Assembly (NCBI GenBank): GCA_013426805.1
Contig: JACDZG010000011.1
Coordinates: forward strand, 28,942-91,536
Direction of reading: 5' to 3'
Length of the DNA: 62,595 nucleotides
Source of the DNA: Chromatiaceae bacterium
GTDB lineage: Bacteria; Pseudomonadota; Gammaproteobacteria; Chromatiales; Chromatiaceae
The number at the start of each line of letters is the position of its first letter. Positions within the stretch are counted from its first letter, which is position 1. The notes beneath the pieces are model-generated. The model was given only the letters and a program-made list of their open reading frames with translations, was not told the origin of the DNA and ran no database searches. Below, piece by piece: positions 1 to 9,183 of this stretch. A program made the translations under genes and the position numbers.

Positions 1-389
1 TCGGCATCACGGCACACATCGAGTTCATCCAGAGTCTCACCGGGGCCTCCTGGCCGGCGCTCCCCAACGCGGCCGGGGTGGCGATCGGCATCGTCGCCCT
101 GGTCTCACTGCTTGCCCTGATCCTGCGGCGCCTCACCAATCCATCCATCTATTGTTCCAATCTGGGCGACTACATCACCTGGATCCTGGTCGCCGCCCCC
201 CTGATCACCGGACTCATGGCCTTTGCGCATCTGGGCCCGCGCTACGAGACCATGCTGGCGATCCACATCCTGACGGTTGCCCTGATGTTCATCTGGTTCC
301 CCTTCAGTAAGCTGATGCATTCGATCTGGTTTGTGTTCTCCCGCGCCCAGAGCGGTCTCACCTACGCCCACAAGGGAGTCCAGATATGA
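1..389 (+). CDS. isp1: Hydrogenase membrane subunit Isp1, 3' part
   Basis: C-terminal part of a membrane protein that enters the window already in frame from base 3. About 129 residues are visible, with at least two hydrophobic helices and a cytochrome-b-like character as in the NarI/DsrM group. Its TGA overlaps the ATG of the next gene (ATGA), followed by the [NiFe] large subunit. In Thiocapsa roseopersicina isp1 and isp2 lie between the small and large subunit genes of the Hyn hydrogenase, and this order matches. Isp1 is expected to pass electrons between the hydrogenase and the quinone pool. The small-subunit gene should lie just outside the window. The call rests mainly on gene order. Confidence 0.72.
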   Translation, partial: GITAHIEFIQSLTGASWPALPNAAGVAIGIVALVSLLALILRRLTNPSIYCSNLGDYITWILVAAPLITGLMAFAHLGPRYETMLAIHILTVALMFIWFPFSKLMHSIWFVFSRAQSGLTYAHKGVQI

Positions 390-1795
390 GCACGTCAGCC
401 GCCGTCGCACCGATTTTTCCGACCTTTGAACAGGTCTGCCAGGGTTTCGCGGGGCAGATCGGGATGCTGCGCCAGCTGGCGCCCGAGCCGACGCTGACGG
501 ATGCCGTCCGGGTCGAGCGCGCCATCGATACCCTGATCGCGGAGACCAACGCGGGCGAAGCCGTGTGGCTGGAGAGCTGTATCCATTGCGGCCAGTGCAC
601 CACCGCCTGCCATTTCTTCCAGGCGACGGGAGAAGCCAAGTACGCGCCCATGCGTAAGATGGAGCTGTATCGACGCATCTACCAGCGCGAGGTCGGCCCG
701 TTCCGCTGGTGGTACAAGTTGATCACCCGTCCGGTCAAGCTCAAGGATCTGGAGGAGTTGCAGGAGTTGGTCTACGACTCCTGTTCCGAGTGCGGACGCT
801 GCACCATGGTCTGCCCGATGGGCATCGACACCGCCTCGCTGGTCCATCACCTGCGCAGTGCGCTGGTGGCCGCGGAACTGGTGCCCGCGGAACTGGCGGC
901 GCTGACCGCGGAGCAGAAGCATCGGGGGACCATCTTCGGCGCCTCCGCCGACACCCTGATGAACATGATCAACACCATCCGCGACCATTACGGGGTCACT
1001 ATCCCGCTGGACAAACCCAGCGCCGAGGTCATGGTGCTGAGTTCCGCGGTCGACCTGGTGGCCAACGGCAACGGCCTGCTGGCGACGGCCAGGATCATGA
1101 ACCACCTGGGGGTGGACTGGACCATGTGCAGCGACGGCTTTGAAAGCGCCAATTTTGGTCTGCTCTCCGGCGACATGGCGCTCTGGCGGCAGCAGTCGGA
1201 ATCCATCACGACCGCCGCCCAGCGGATCGGCGCCAAGACGCTGGTGATCGCCGAGTGTGGCCACGCCTACCCGGCCCTGCGCTGGAACCCGATGATCAAG
1301 GGCGGCAGTCTGCCCTTCGATATGGTCTACATGTCCGAGTTCCTGGGCCGCATGGCCAAGGCGGGTCGACTCAACCTCACGCCGATTGACGGGAAGATCA
1401 CCTACCACGACCCCTGTAAGACCGGTCGGCGCGGCGGTGCCTTCGATCAACCGCGAGCGGTGCTCCAGGCCATGAACGCCGATTACGTCGAGCTGCCCTC
1501 GGGCCGGGAGTACAACTGGTGCTGCGGCGGCGGGGCGGGCATCTTCCTGCTGGAGCGGGCCACCCGCCTGCGGGACGAGTCATTCAAGATCAAGATCAAA
1601 CAAGTCAATGCCACCGGGGCCGCGACCGTGGTCGTGAGCTGCGCGAGCTGTCGGCTGAATTTCGAGGCCGGCCGCGTCAAGAACCACTGGGACAAGGAGG
1701 TCGCGAGTCTGGTTGAACTGGTCGCTGATCATCTGATCGACACCCCGGCCCGGACCCCGGCCGCCACGTCATCCCAGCCCGGAGTAACGGCATGA
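386..1795 (+). CDS. isp2: Hydrogenase-linked Fe-S protein Isp2 (HdrD-like)
   Basis: 469-residue soluble iron-sulfur protein. Two classical 4Fe-4S motifs are visible, C65-x2-C68-x2-C71-x3-C75 and C133-x2-C136-x2-C139-x3-C143. Further on are two cysteine-rich CCG-type regions (HDPCKTG and NWCCGGGAG, then CASCRLN) like those of heterodisulfide reductase subunit D. It probably carries electrons between the membrane b-type subunit Isp1 and the hydrogenase. It overlaps both neighbours by ATGA, so translation is likely coupled. Members of this family also occur in Dsr/Hdr complexes; the hydrogenase large subunit directly downstream favours Isp2. Confidence 0.85.
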   Translation: MSTSAAVAPIFPTFEQVCQGFAGQIGMLRQLAPEPTLTDAVRVERAIDTLIAETNAGEAVWLESCIHCGQCTTACHFFQATGEAKYAPMRKMELYRRIYQREVGPFRWWYKLITRPVKLKDLEELQELVYDSCSECGRCTMVCPMGIDTASLVHHLRSALVAAELVPAELAALTAEQKHRGTIFGASADTLMNMINTIRDHYGVTIPLDKPSAEVMVLSSAVDLVANGNGLLATARIMNHLGVDWTMCSDGFESANFGLLSGDMALWRQQSESITTAAQRIGAKTLVIAECGHAYPALRWNPMIKGGSLPFDMVYMSEFLGRMAKAGRLNLTPIDGKITYHDPCKTGRRGGAFDQPRAVLQAMNADYVELPSGREYNWCCGGGAGIFLLERATRLRDESFKIKIKQVNATGAATVVVSCASCRLNFEAGRVKNHWDKEVASLVELVADHLIDTPARTPAATSSQPGVTA

Positions 1796-3522
1796 GCGAA
1801 CGTATCGTCGTCGACCCGATCACCCGCATCGAGGGCCATCTGCGCATCGAGGCACAGCTGGAAGGCGGGGTGATCCAGCAGGCGTATTCCTCGGGCACCA
1901 TGGTGCGCGGCATCGAAACCATCGTGCGCGGCCGCGATCCGCGCGATGCCTGGGCCTTCGTGCAGCGCATTTGCGGCGTCTGCACCCTGGTCCACGGTCT
2001 GGCCGGCGTGCGGGCGGCGGAGGACGCGCTCGATTACGCGATTCCGCCCAATGCGCAGCTCATCCGTAATCTGATGATCGGGGCTCAGTATGTCCACGAC
2101 CATGTCATGCACTTCTACCACCTGCATGCACTGGACTGGGTGGACCTGGTCTCCTCGTTGAGCGCGGACCCCAAGGCGACCTCGGAACTCGCCCAGTCGA
2201 TCAGCAGCTACCCCCGATCCTCGCCGGGCTATTTCGCGGATGTGCAGAAGCGGCTCAAGGGGTTTGTCGAGGCGGGTCAGCTCGGCATTTTTGCCAACGG
2301 CTACTGGGGTCATCCGGCCTACAAGCTGCCGCCCGAAGCGAATCTGCTGGCCGTTGCCCATTATCTGGACGCCCTGGCCTGGCAGCGTGAGGTGGTCACC
2401 CTCCACGCCATTTTCGGCGGTAAGAACCCGCATCCGAACATGGTCGTCGGCGGCATGCCCTGCGCCATCAGCCTGGAGTCCGGCGCCCAGGCCGGTACCG
2501 CCCTGGACGTGATCGGCCTGGAAATCGTCCGTAACGTCATCACCAAGATGCGTGAGTTCGTGGACCAGGTCTATGTGCCGGATACCCTGGCCATCGCCGG
2601 CTACTACAAGGACTGGTTCAAAATCGGTGAAGGCGTCGGCAACTTCATGTGCTACGGCGATTTCCCGGCCAAGGGGTTCGGCGATCCAGCCACCTATCTG
2701 GTGCCGGGCGGGGTGATCCTGAACCGCGACCTCTCGCACATCGAGCCCGTGGACTTGCACAACGAGGACGAGATCCAGGAGTTCGTCTCCCGCGCCTGGT
2801 ACGACTACGCGGGCGGCAAGGACCTCGGGTTGCATCCCTACCAAGGCGAAACGCGTTTTGCCTTCACGGGACCGGAACCGCCGTACGATCTGCTCAACGT
2901 AGATCAGGAATACTCCTGGCTCAAGTCCCCGCGCTGGCGCGGCAAGCCGGTTGAGGTCGGTCCGCTGGCGCGGGTGCTGATGCTCTATACCACCGGGCAT
3001 GAACAGACCAAGGCGCTGGTGGATTCGACACTGCAGACGCTCGACCTGCCGATCGATGCCCTGTACTCCACCATGGGGCGCACTGCCGCCCGCACCCTGG
3101 AGACCAAGGTCATGGTCGACGCCATGGATGGCTGGTACGCGCAACTGCTCGCCAACATCCGGGGCGGCGATACCCGAACCTTCAACGATGCCCTCTGGGA
3201 TCCCAAGACCTGGCCCCGCAAGGCGCAGGGCGTGGGACACATGGAAGCGCCGCGGGGCGCGCTCGCCCATTGGATGGTGATCGAGGACGGCAAGATAGCC
3301 AATTATCAGGCGGTGGTACCCAGCACCTGGAACGCCGGTCCCCGCGACGCGCAGAACCAGCGCGGACCTTATGAGGCGGCCTTGGAAGGCCAGACCCTGC
3401 ACGATCCCGAGCAACCCATCGAGATCCTGCGCACCATCCACAGCTTCGACCCTTGCATCGCCTGCGCGGTGCATCTGACCGATCCTGAAGGAGCGGAGGT
3501 CTTTCGCGTCAAGGTGCAGTAG
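1792..3522 (+). CDS. hynL: [NiFe] hydrogenase large subunit
   Basis: 576-residue catalytic subunit that holds the Ni-Fe centre and interconverts H2 with protons and electrons. The N-terminal nickel motif RICGVC gives Cys61 and Cys64; the C-terminal motif DPCIACAVH gives Cys555 and Cys558. A 15-residue tail follows His561 and should be removed by a maturation protease after metal insertion. The isp1-isp2-hynL order points to the membrane-associated Hyn type rather than HupSL. No maturation genes follow; the next 450 bases hold hairpins, so this is probably the end of the operon. Confidence 0.93.
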   Translation: MSERIVVDPITRIEGHLRIEAQLEGGVIQQAYSSGTMVRGIETIVRGRDPRDAWAFVQRICGVCTLVHGLAGVRAAEDALDYAIPPNAQLIRNLMIGAQYVHDHVMHFYHLHALDWVDLVSSLSADPKATSELAQSISSYPRSSPGYFADVQKRLKGFVEAGQLGIFANGYWGHPAYKLPPEANLLAVAHYLDALAWQREVVTLHAIFGGKNPHPNMVVGGMPCAISLESGAQAGTALDVIGLEIVRNVITKMREFVDQVYVPDTLAIAGYYKDWFKIGEGVGNFMCYGDFPAKGFGDPATYLVPGGVILNRDLSHIEPVDLHNEDEIQEFVSRAWYDYAGGKDLGLHPYQGETRFAFTGPEPPYDLLNVDQEYSWLKSPRWRGKPVEVGPLARVLMLYTTGHEQTKALVDSTLQTLDLPIDALYSTMGRTAARTLETKVMVDAMDGWYAQLLANIRGGDTRTFNDALWDPKTWPRKAQGVGHMEAPRGALAHWMVIEDGKIANYQAVVPSTWNAGPRDAQNQRGPYEAALEGQTLHDPEQPIEILRTIHSFDPCIACAVHLTDPEGAEVFRVKVQ

Positions 3523-3549
3523 TCGCTTCTGCTGCGGGCGGATGACCGG

Positions 3550-3632
3550 GCCGCAGAGCGGTCTGCGGCGGCCGGCGTCGGAGCAGCAAACTCCGATCGT
3601 GCGCCTGTCGCAACCGCAACGCGCACGATCGG
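3550..3632. terminator. Two hairpins behind hynL; gap 3523-3970
   Basis: Two strong inverted repeats follow the hynL stop. The first has arms GCCGCAGA and TCTGCGGC around a 4-base loop (3550-3569). The second has 12-base arms CCGATCGTGCGC and GCGCACGATCGG (3593-3604, 3621-3632) around a 16-base loop. There is no T-run, so this may be a factor-dependent terminator or an mRNA-stabilising element. I see no convincing gene in the rest of 3523-3970. Confidence 0.5.
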
Positions 3633-3970
3633 TCAGCTGCCGCGCGTTACACATCGTTGACGTCCCAGGAAAACGCTGTGTGGCGCGATCACGAAGGCCG
3701 GCTACCTGCCGATCGGCAACCGCTTGTCGCCAAGTAGATTGACAACAACATCGTTATCTGCTAATAAAGCATAATGTTTGGTTCGGCGATTGCCGGATAA
3801 TCCTGCACCAGATCGCGAAGGATTTGCGTCTGCCTTCAAGGAGCGCCGACCGGAGCATAGCGGGGCTATGTGACTGTCGGCACGATGCGCAAGGCGGGCG
3901 AAGTGGTATCGGGATTTGACAGCAATCGCCTGAACCGACCGCCTCGTTTTCCTGTCATTGGATAGCAATA

Positions 3971-4075
3971 ATGAAACTTTTTAGCAGCATGAAAGAACTG
4001 ACTCTCACCGAAACGCTGTTTGTCCTGGTCGCTTTCGTCGTACCGATGGCACTCAGCTACAGTCTGTTTACCTGA
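3971..4075 (+). CDS. 34-residue single-helix membrane peptide, unknown
   Basis: Short frame starting MKLFSSMKELTLTETLF and ending MALSYSLFT. It has a short charged N-terminus followed by one hydrophobic helix of about 19 residues (LFVLVAFVVPMALSYSLF). The preceding sequence offers only a weak GGAT-type ribosome site. It lies alone between hynL and the 3' end of crtC, which is convergent with it. Size and topology resemble small accessory helices of photosynthetic complexes, but no family is recognised and it could be a chance frame. Confidence 0.4.
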   Translation: MKLFSSMKELTLTETLFVLVAFVVPMALSYSLFT

Positions 4076-4275
4076 TATCGCGCTCTCGATTGACGCCGAC
4101 CGTTGCCCAACGGCCGGCGCACCAGCATCGACTGGTCTCAACCTAAGCCAGCGCTTGATTTGTCATCCACCTGCCCCGCCCTCGCCCAAGGCAAACAGCA
4201 ACACCAACCCCGCGTATCGAAGCACGAGAGCGATGGGCGCATCGCTTTCCATCCGTGCGACGCCCTGGTCTTCCT

Positions 4276-5397
4276 TCAGCTGAGTGCTCGCGGTATCCGG
4301 AACGGCAGCAGCGTTTGCACCCAACGCGTGCTGAACCGGTCGAGGCACACGCTCTCATGCATCGCGGTCACCGGCTCGCCGAGCACATGCGTCGCCAGCA
4401 CGGACCGCGTATAAAATGGGGTGTTCTCCAGCGTTTTGGTCACGCGCGCAGTGCGTTGCGGGTCCACCCGCGTGCCGCGCGTCAGCAGCCAGGCCGTGGT
4501 CGGCAACTTGACGTGCGGGGGCACCTCGAACGGCTCCACGCCGCCGGTCGGATCAAAGCGCAGACCCAGCAGTGGCCTCGCCCCGTCGCGCTGCGTCACG
4601 TCATACAGAACGGTCGTGCCGCCATCCTTCATTGCCGCGCGCGACCACTCCCAACGCTGGAACGCCGACTCCAGCGGGGCGTCGCCCCAGTTGGAATCGA
4701 GGTATCCGCTGCCCGACCAATGCAATGACGGCCGGTCGAGCTTTACCTCCACGCGCGCGCACGGGGCGATCGCCGCCCAGTAATGATGCCCCGCGTTATC
4801 GAGGCGATACGGCTGGCCGACCACCGCGCGCGGATAGACCCGTACCGTGCCGCGGAGGCGCGTGGGCAGCGGCATCGTCACTTCGTCGATCCGGATGGTC
4901 AGGCTGGTGCCGTCCCAGTGAAGCGCACTCGGCCCGATCTCCAGCCAGGAGGCGTCCCGCCGCAGCGCCGAGCGACCCCGCTCGGTCATGCTCCAGCGCT
5001 TGACCTCGCCGTAAAGTGCAACATTCAGCGAGTTATGGTCCAGCGGATCGCTGTCGCCGCGTCGCCGCGCCCAGGCGTAGTAGGGGGAAAAGCAACTACC
5101 GACCTGCGCGATCAGCGTGATCCCATGCCGCCCGTCGTCGCTGAGGGCATCGATATACCACCAGAGATAGCCACCCGGTGCGACCGGCGCGTCGAAGCGC
5201 GGGCCGTAACCACGCTCGCTACCGCCAACCAGACTGACATCGCCGCCAGTGCCTCCCCCGGCCCCGGGTGCACACCGCTCGCCGTGAGGGGATGTCTCCG
5301 CTTGAACCGCGTGGGCGTTGTGACGTTCATCGCCTCCGGTCGGCCGGGAACCGTCAGCCCGAAATGCTCCAGGTAGCACGAAGTCTGTTACTCGCAT
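4276..5397 (-). CDS. crtC: Carotenoid 1,2-hydratase CrtC
   Basis: 373-residue enzyme that adds water across the C1-C2 double bond of acyclic carotenoids such as neurosporene or lycopene. Family features include PGGYLWWY near residue 75, DNAGHHYW in the middle and SGSGYLDSNWGD further on. The ATG at 5397 is chosen because GGAGATG precedes it closely; the open frame further upstream covers the neighbouring DUF2269 gene in another frame. It sits 35 bases behind that gene on the same strand and probably shares its transcript. In purple bacteria crtC usually overlaps the end of crtD; here crtD is about 21 kb away and carries only a crtC fragment behind it. Confidence 0.92.
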   Translation of the reverse strand: MRVTDFVLPGAFRADGSRPTGGDERHNAHAVQAETSPHGERCAPGAGGGTGGDVSLVGGSERGYGPRFDAPVAPGGYLWWYIDALSDDGRHGITLIAQVGSCFSPYYAWARRRGDSDPLDHNSLNVALYGEVKRWSMTERGRSALRRDASWLEIGPSALHWDGTSLTIRIDEVTMPLPTRLRGTVRVYPRAVVGQPYRLDNAGHHYWAAIAPCARVEVKLDRPSLHWSGSGYLDSNWGDAPLESAFQRWEWSRAAMKDGGTTVLYDVTQRDGARPLLGLRFDPTGGVEPFEVPPHVKLPTTAWLLTRGTRVDPQRTARVTKTLENTPFYTRSVLATHVLGEPVTAMHESVCLDRFSTRWVQTLLPFRIPRALS

Positions 5398-5432
5398 TAC
5401 ACCATCTCCGTTGCGGTAAAGGACCCTTGGCG

Positions 5433-5906
5433 TCACCAGTAGGTCATCGGCTTCGCCACCATGAACCACAGGCCGGCGATCAGCGGTACCGTCGACGTGA
5501 GGCCCCAGATCAGCCATACGCGACTGTCCTTCCGATACGCTGCCGACACCTCGCCGTAGACCGCGAAATCCTGCGCACAACCCGCTTGCCTGATCTGGAT
5601 CGGTATGAGAATGCCCGCCCAGATGGCACCCGCCAGCAGCAACATGAGTTGCCCGAGGACGAGCCAAGGGGTGCTGATCAGCGATATGTGACCCACCCAA
5701 GCTGCGCCATAACCGCCGATAACCATCAAAAAACCGCCGAAAAAGGTAAATGAAAAATCGGTCACAGTCACCAGCCACTGGGCGAAAGCGATGATTCGCG
5801 TATTGCTCGTGCGATCGGCAAACACCTTCCAGAGGGCCGTGACGGTGACATTTCCGGCCATCAATACAAAACCCAAAATATGCACGGACTTGAAAAACGC
5901 ATACAT
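5433..5906 (-). CDS. DUF2269-type integral membrane protein
   Basis: 157 residues with about four transmembrane helices and a histidine in the first helix (VHILGFVLMAGN), as in the DUF2269 family of small inner-membrane proteins of unknown role. It is directly upstream of crtC on the same strand with a 35-base gap, so the two are likely co-transcribed. The first-helix His and conserved Gly suggest a heme- or pigment-binding style fold, but that is only resemblance. Confidence 0.7.
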   Translation of the reverse strand: MYAFFKSVHILGFVLMAGNVTVTALWKVFADRTSNTRIIAFAQWLVTVTDFSFTFFGGFLMVIGGYGAAWVGHISLISTPWLVLGQLMLLLAGAIWAGILIPIQIRQAGCAQDFAVYGEVSAAYRKDSRVWLIWGLTSTVPLIAGLWFMVAKPMTYW

Positions 5907-6520
5907 GGTCGACGTTCACCGCGTGTAATAGAGGACAGAAGGGTGCCGCCCGAGGGGCGCTGACGCAGGCGTTGTTGTCCGCGATCTGTGTCGGTTTTAC
6001 TCGGAAAACACACCGTAGGACTGGGCCAAAAATGGACAACAGTGGCGCAATTGTAGCAACGCAGATGCGCGCGGTATAGTTTTTCTCACCGCGAGGCAGG
6101 TGCGCTGTGCCCATCTGTTGCGGTTAAGGCTAGCTCGCAGACGCGAGCTGTTGTTGACTTTTCGTGACCGCGCCGGCGCTTCACTGAAAACCTTAATGCG
6201 GCTACGCTACATCACCGTTTGTCAAGCAATGACACGGTGAGCAAAGCGATGCGGTATATCACTCATTTGCGGTTCAGAGCGAATCATGACTGGTCGTTGT
6301 ACGAATGGACAGCGCGCACCAGGAGTGCCATGACGTCTCACGATAGGTGTCGTGCCATAATTGAGCGCGTCCGCCGTAGCAAAAACGGGCGGCAGTCAGC
6401 ATCCTTGTGCTAAAGTCGCGCCCCGCGAAGATCGGACACGGACCCGTTGGGATTTTTGCTTCGGCGATGGCCGCAGCGGTATTGGGCTGTGCAGATCGGT
6501 CAGACATCAGGAGGCATATT
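5907..6520. other. Divergent intergenic region, no gene seen
   Basis: About 600 bases between the divergent DUF2269-crtC unit and the NAD(P)-binding protein. It must hold both promoters. A hairpin with 7-base arms AGCTCGC/GCGAGCT is at 6132-6149. No TGT-N12-ACA repressor site was found, unlike at the other carotenoid promoters. Short frames here look random. Confidence 0.5.
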
Positions 6521-7213
6521 TTGAAAGTCGTTGTTTTCGGCGCGACCGGCAAGGCCGGACGCGCGGCGGCCCTGGCCCTGCTCGCCGCGGGACATCAGGT
6601 CACCGTCTTTGGACGCCATCCGGCGAAACTCCCCCCGCATGAGGGTATTTCCAGGATCGTGGGCGATGCCATGAACGCCGCCGAGGTGGCGCCCGCGGTG
6701 ACCGGTCAGGACGCTGTGCTGGTCAGCCTGGGCGATCCCGTCAACCCCGTACTCCTGCGGCTGGGGGCCAAACGAACCACCGCTCCCAACATTTGCGAGG
6801 TCGGCACGGCCAACGTGATCGCCGCGATGACGGCCGCCTCGGTCAGGCGGCTGGTCTGCATCACATCCTACGGCGTCGGCGACACCCGCGGCCGGTTGTC
6901 GTCACTGTACCGGATGGGGTTCCGCATGCTGCAACTGGACGAGCAGTTGGCCGACAAAGAACGGCAGGAGCAGCTGGTCAAGGCCAGCGGCCTTGACTGG
7001 ACGCTGATCCAGCCGGTTGGCTTCACCGACGGCGCCGCCACCGGGCGCTGGCTGGCCAGTCCAACGGGCGACCGGCGCAAGCGGACGGTCAGCCGGGTCG
7101 ATCTCGCGGCCTTCATCGCCGACACCGTGACCAGTGGCCGCCATGTGCGGGAGACGGTCGTGTTTTCGGGGCTGACCATAGCGGAAAGCGAATTTGCGGA
7201 GCAGGCGTCTTAA
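6521..7213 (+). CDS. NAD(P)H-binding atypical SDR (NmrA/SDR_a5-like)
   Basis: 230-residue oxidoreductase-like protein with an N-terminal Rossmann motif VFGATGKAGRAAA and the atypical SDR pattern (ITSYGVG in place of a standard active site, then DWTLIQPVGF). The start is TTG at 6521, chosen because a perfect AGGAGG (6509-6514) sits six bases before it and the Rossmann strand begins at once. Such proteins bind NAD(P)H and act as reductases or redox sensors; the substrate cannot be told. It is monocistronic and convergent with the next SDR. Confidence 0.75.
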   Translation: MKVVVFGATGKAGRAAALALLAAGHQVTVFGRHPAKLPPHEGISRIVGDAMNAAEVAPAVTGQDAVLVSLGDPVNPVLLRLGAKRTTAPNICEVGTANVIAAMTAASVRRLVCITSYGVGDTRGRLSSLYRMGFRMLQLDEQLADKERQEQLVKASGLDWTLIQPVGFTDGAATGRWLASPTGDRRKRTVSRVDLAAFIADTVTSGRHVRETVVFSGLTIAESEFAEQAS

Positions 7214-7286
7214 TTGCTCCGGCGGCTCGCAGTCGTTCGGTAGCCCGCGGGCCTGCCTGCGCGCGACCGGCACGGACGGATGCTGC

Positions 7287-8216
7287 TCACGCGAACCTCA
7301 CCCCGGCCAGTCGTTCCGATGTCTCCCAGAGACGGGCGGCGGCGGCGGTGTCCAACGCCCGGGCAGGCACCTTGGCCGGGCCCGGCGGACCCTTGAGCTC
7401 GAACCACCCCGAGGGTCCGTAAAACCCGCCGCCTCGTGCATCCGGCGATGTCGCGGCGAACAGGATCGGCAATGCGGCCGGCCCGGCCGGCGGGCTGAGC
7501 GGCAGCAGGAACGGCTTCGCGATCCGCCAAAACGCCGCTCGCAAGCCGCGCGCGGCGAGCCCGTTGCTGATAATGTCAGTGCGGGCCCAGCCCGGATGAG
7601 CCGCCATGCCATCGACTCCCCAGCCGGCGGCCGCGCTGCGGCGCTGGAATTCCAATGCCAACATGAGCATTGCCAACTTCGTCATGCCATAGGCCCGGAA
7701 CGGGACATAAGATCGTTGCGACTGCAGGTCGGTGAGATCAATCGAATCCAGACTCGCAGCCAGGCTGCTGAGGTTGACCATACGAGCGCCGGGTGCGCGC
7801 CGCAGCAGCGGTAGCAGCCGGGCCGTGAGCGCAAAATGACCAAGATAGTTGGTGGCGAACTGCAGTTCGAAACCGTCGACCGTCAATTGCCGTTCTGGTG
7901 GCGCCATGAGCCCGGCATTGTTGACCAGGAGGTCGATACCACGTCCCGCGGCGAGCATCGTCTCCGCAAAGGCGGCAACCGAGGCGAGCGAGGCGAGGTC
8001 GAGCCGCTCAAAGCGCACTGTTGCACCAGGATGGGCGGCGCGCAGGCGTGCCAAAGCATTAGCGCCCTTGTTGTCGTTGCGGGCCGCCAGCACGACCTCG
8101 GCACCCGCTGCCGCCAGCGCGAGTGCCGTCTCGTAACCGAGCCCGCCGGTTGCCCCGGTGATGACGGCAAGCCGCCCACGTTGCGACGGAATGTTGACGG
8201 TTGTCCAGCCTGTCAT
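7287..8216 (-). CDS. Short-chain dehydrogenase/reductase, retinol-dehydrogenase-like
   Basis: 309-residue classical SDR: cofactor motif TGATGGLG near residue 22, NNAG near residue 98 and the catalytic Tyr/Lys in YGMTK, preceded by a conserved Ser (NLSS). The domain pattern resembles eukaryote-like retinol/protochlorophyllide-type reductases, which act on large hydrophobic ketones or alcohols. With carotenoid genes on both sides, an isoprenoid substrate is possible but unproven. It is separated from the convergent 6521 gene by 73 bases. Confidence 0.8.
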   Translation of the reverse strand: MTGWTTVNIPSQRGRLAVITGATGGLGYETALALAAAGAEVVLAARNDNKGANALARLRAAHPGATVRFERLDLASLASVAAFAETMLAAGRGIDLLVNNAGLMAPPERQLTVDGFELQFATNYLGHFALTARLLPLLRRAPGARMVNLSSLAASLDSIDLTDLQSQRSYVPFRAYGMTKLAMLMLALEFQRRSAAAGWGVDGMAAHPGWARTDIISNGLAARGLRAAFWRIAKPFLLPLSPPAGPAALPILFAATSPDARGGGFYGPSGWFELKGPPGPAKVPARALDTAAAARLWETSERLAGVRFA

Positions 8217-8457
8217 GCTTGGTCCTCCAACGAATAGTCGTCGGTCAAATGAAAACGAAATGATGATGTTCGCCGGATCGTGGCCGGTACGGATAGCGCA
8301 ACCTTCCTCGTCCCAGTTCCAGCCCAGGGTGTAGCGGCAACCATTTTCGACAGTCCGGTGGTTGAACTTCCTACCCGTTTAGGGCAGCATCTTAGCGTTT
8401 TCCGGATGCTGGGAACCGTCTCGGCAAAATGAACCGACAAGGCAGAAGGGACGGACA

Positions 8458-8760
8458 ATGACTGAATTCTTTACCAGCGGGCGCTCCATCGACTTGGTCC
8501 TGTTATTGATTGGCCTTGAGGCGATCCTACTCATGGTGCTGTGGCGGATGCGCCGGTGCCCCATACCGCCGCTCGCAGCCCTGCTCATCCTCGCCCCCGG
8601 AAGCTGTCTGTTGCTGGCCGCGCGCGCCGCCCTCAATGGCTCCACCTGGGGCTGGATCTCATTCTTACTCCTCGTTGCACTCATCATACACTTGGTCGAT
8701 CTGCGGCAACGATGGCAAGATTGGGCCAGCAAGAACTCGGCCAAGGGCATGCAAGGCTAG
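8458..8760 (+). CDS. Hypothetical three-helix membrane protein
   Basis: 100 residues with three predicted membrane helices (about residues 10-30, 37-57 and 63-80) and a basic, polar C-terminus. ATG at 8458 follows GGACGGACA, an acceptable ribosome site. No family is recognised. It precedes the crtI promoter by about 350 bases. The 8217-8457 gap upstream contains nothing else I can support. Confidence 0.5.
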   Translation: MTEFFTSGRSIDLVLLLIGLEAILLMVLWRMRRCPIPPLAALLILAPGSCLLLAARAALNGSTWGWISFLLLVALIIHLVDLRQRWQDWASKNSAKGMQG

Positions 8761-9118
8761 TCGTTTTCCAGACCACCGGTGCCGCCACGCCGGACCGCGA
8801 AGCAATCCAAGACCGCGCATGATTCGCATGGAGAACCCGGGGCATCCGGCCCTTCCTGATACCATGATCGTCAGCGGCCATCCCCTGTGGGCAAACCGGC
8901 CGTCGCCCGACCGCCGGCACTAACCGCAATCCCCTCTGATCGCGTCGGCATTGCCCCCTGAGCCGTCTCGCACACACTGCCCGTTCATCAGAGACCAGAC
9001 TCAGCAGGACTAGGCCGCTGAGTGTTCTCTGATTCAGCACGTATTTTCCGGTCCGACTCTGGTCATCGCGCCAATCACACCGCCGTGAAACCAGTGCCCC
9101 GTCAGGCTGAAAAAACGT

Positions 9119-9163
9119 GCGACAGGAAGCCCTCAACTGCTATACTGTCAAGTATTGTTGACA
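9119..9163 (+). promoter_or_regulatory. crtI promoter with CrtJ/PpsR-type operator
   Basis: A -10 like TATACT (9141-9146) with a weak GCGACA -35 16 bases upstream. A perfect TGT-N12-ACA dyad, TGTCAAGTATTGTTGACA, lies at 9146-9163 and overlaps the end of the -10. CrtJ/PpsR repressors bind this pattern at bch, crt and puc promoters. The rest of 8761-9183 has no gene. Confidence 0.75.
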
Positions 9164-9183
9164 CCATTTAGAGTCCGACTAAG

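Noticed and set aside
1729-3654. 641-codon minus-strand frame opposite hynL
   Set aside because: A GC-driven mirror frame of a well-supported hydrogenase gene.
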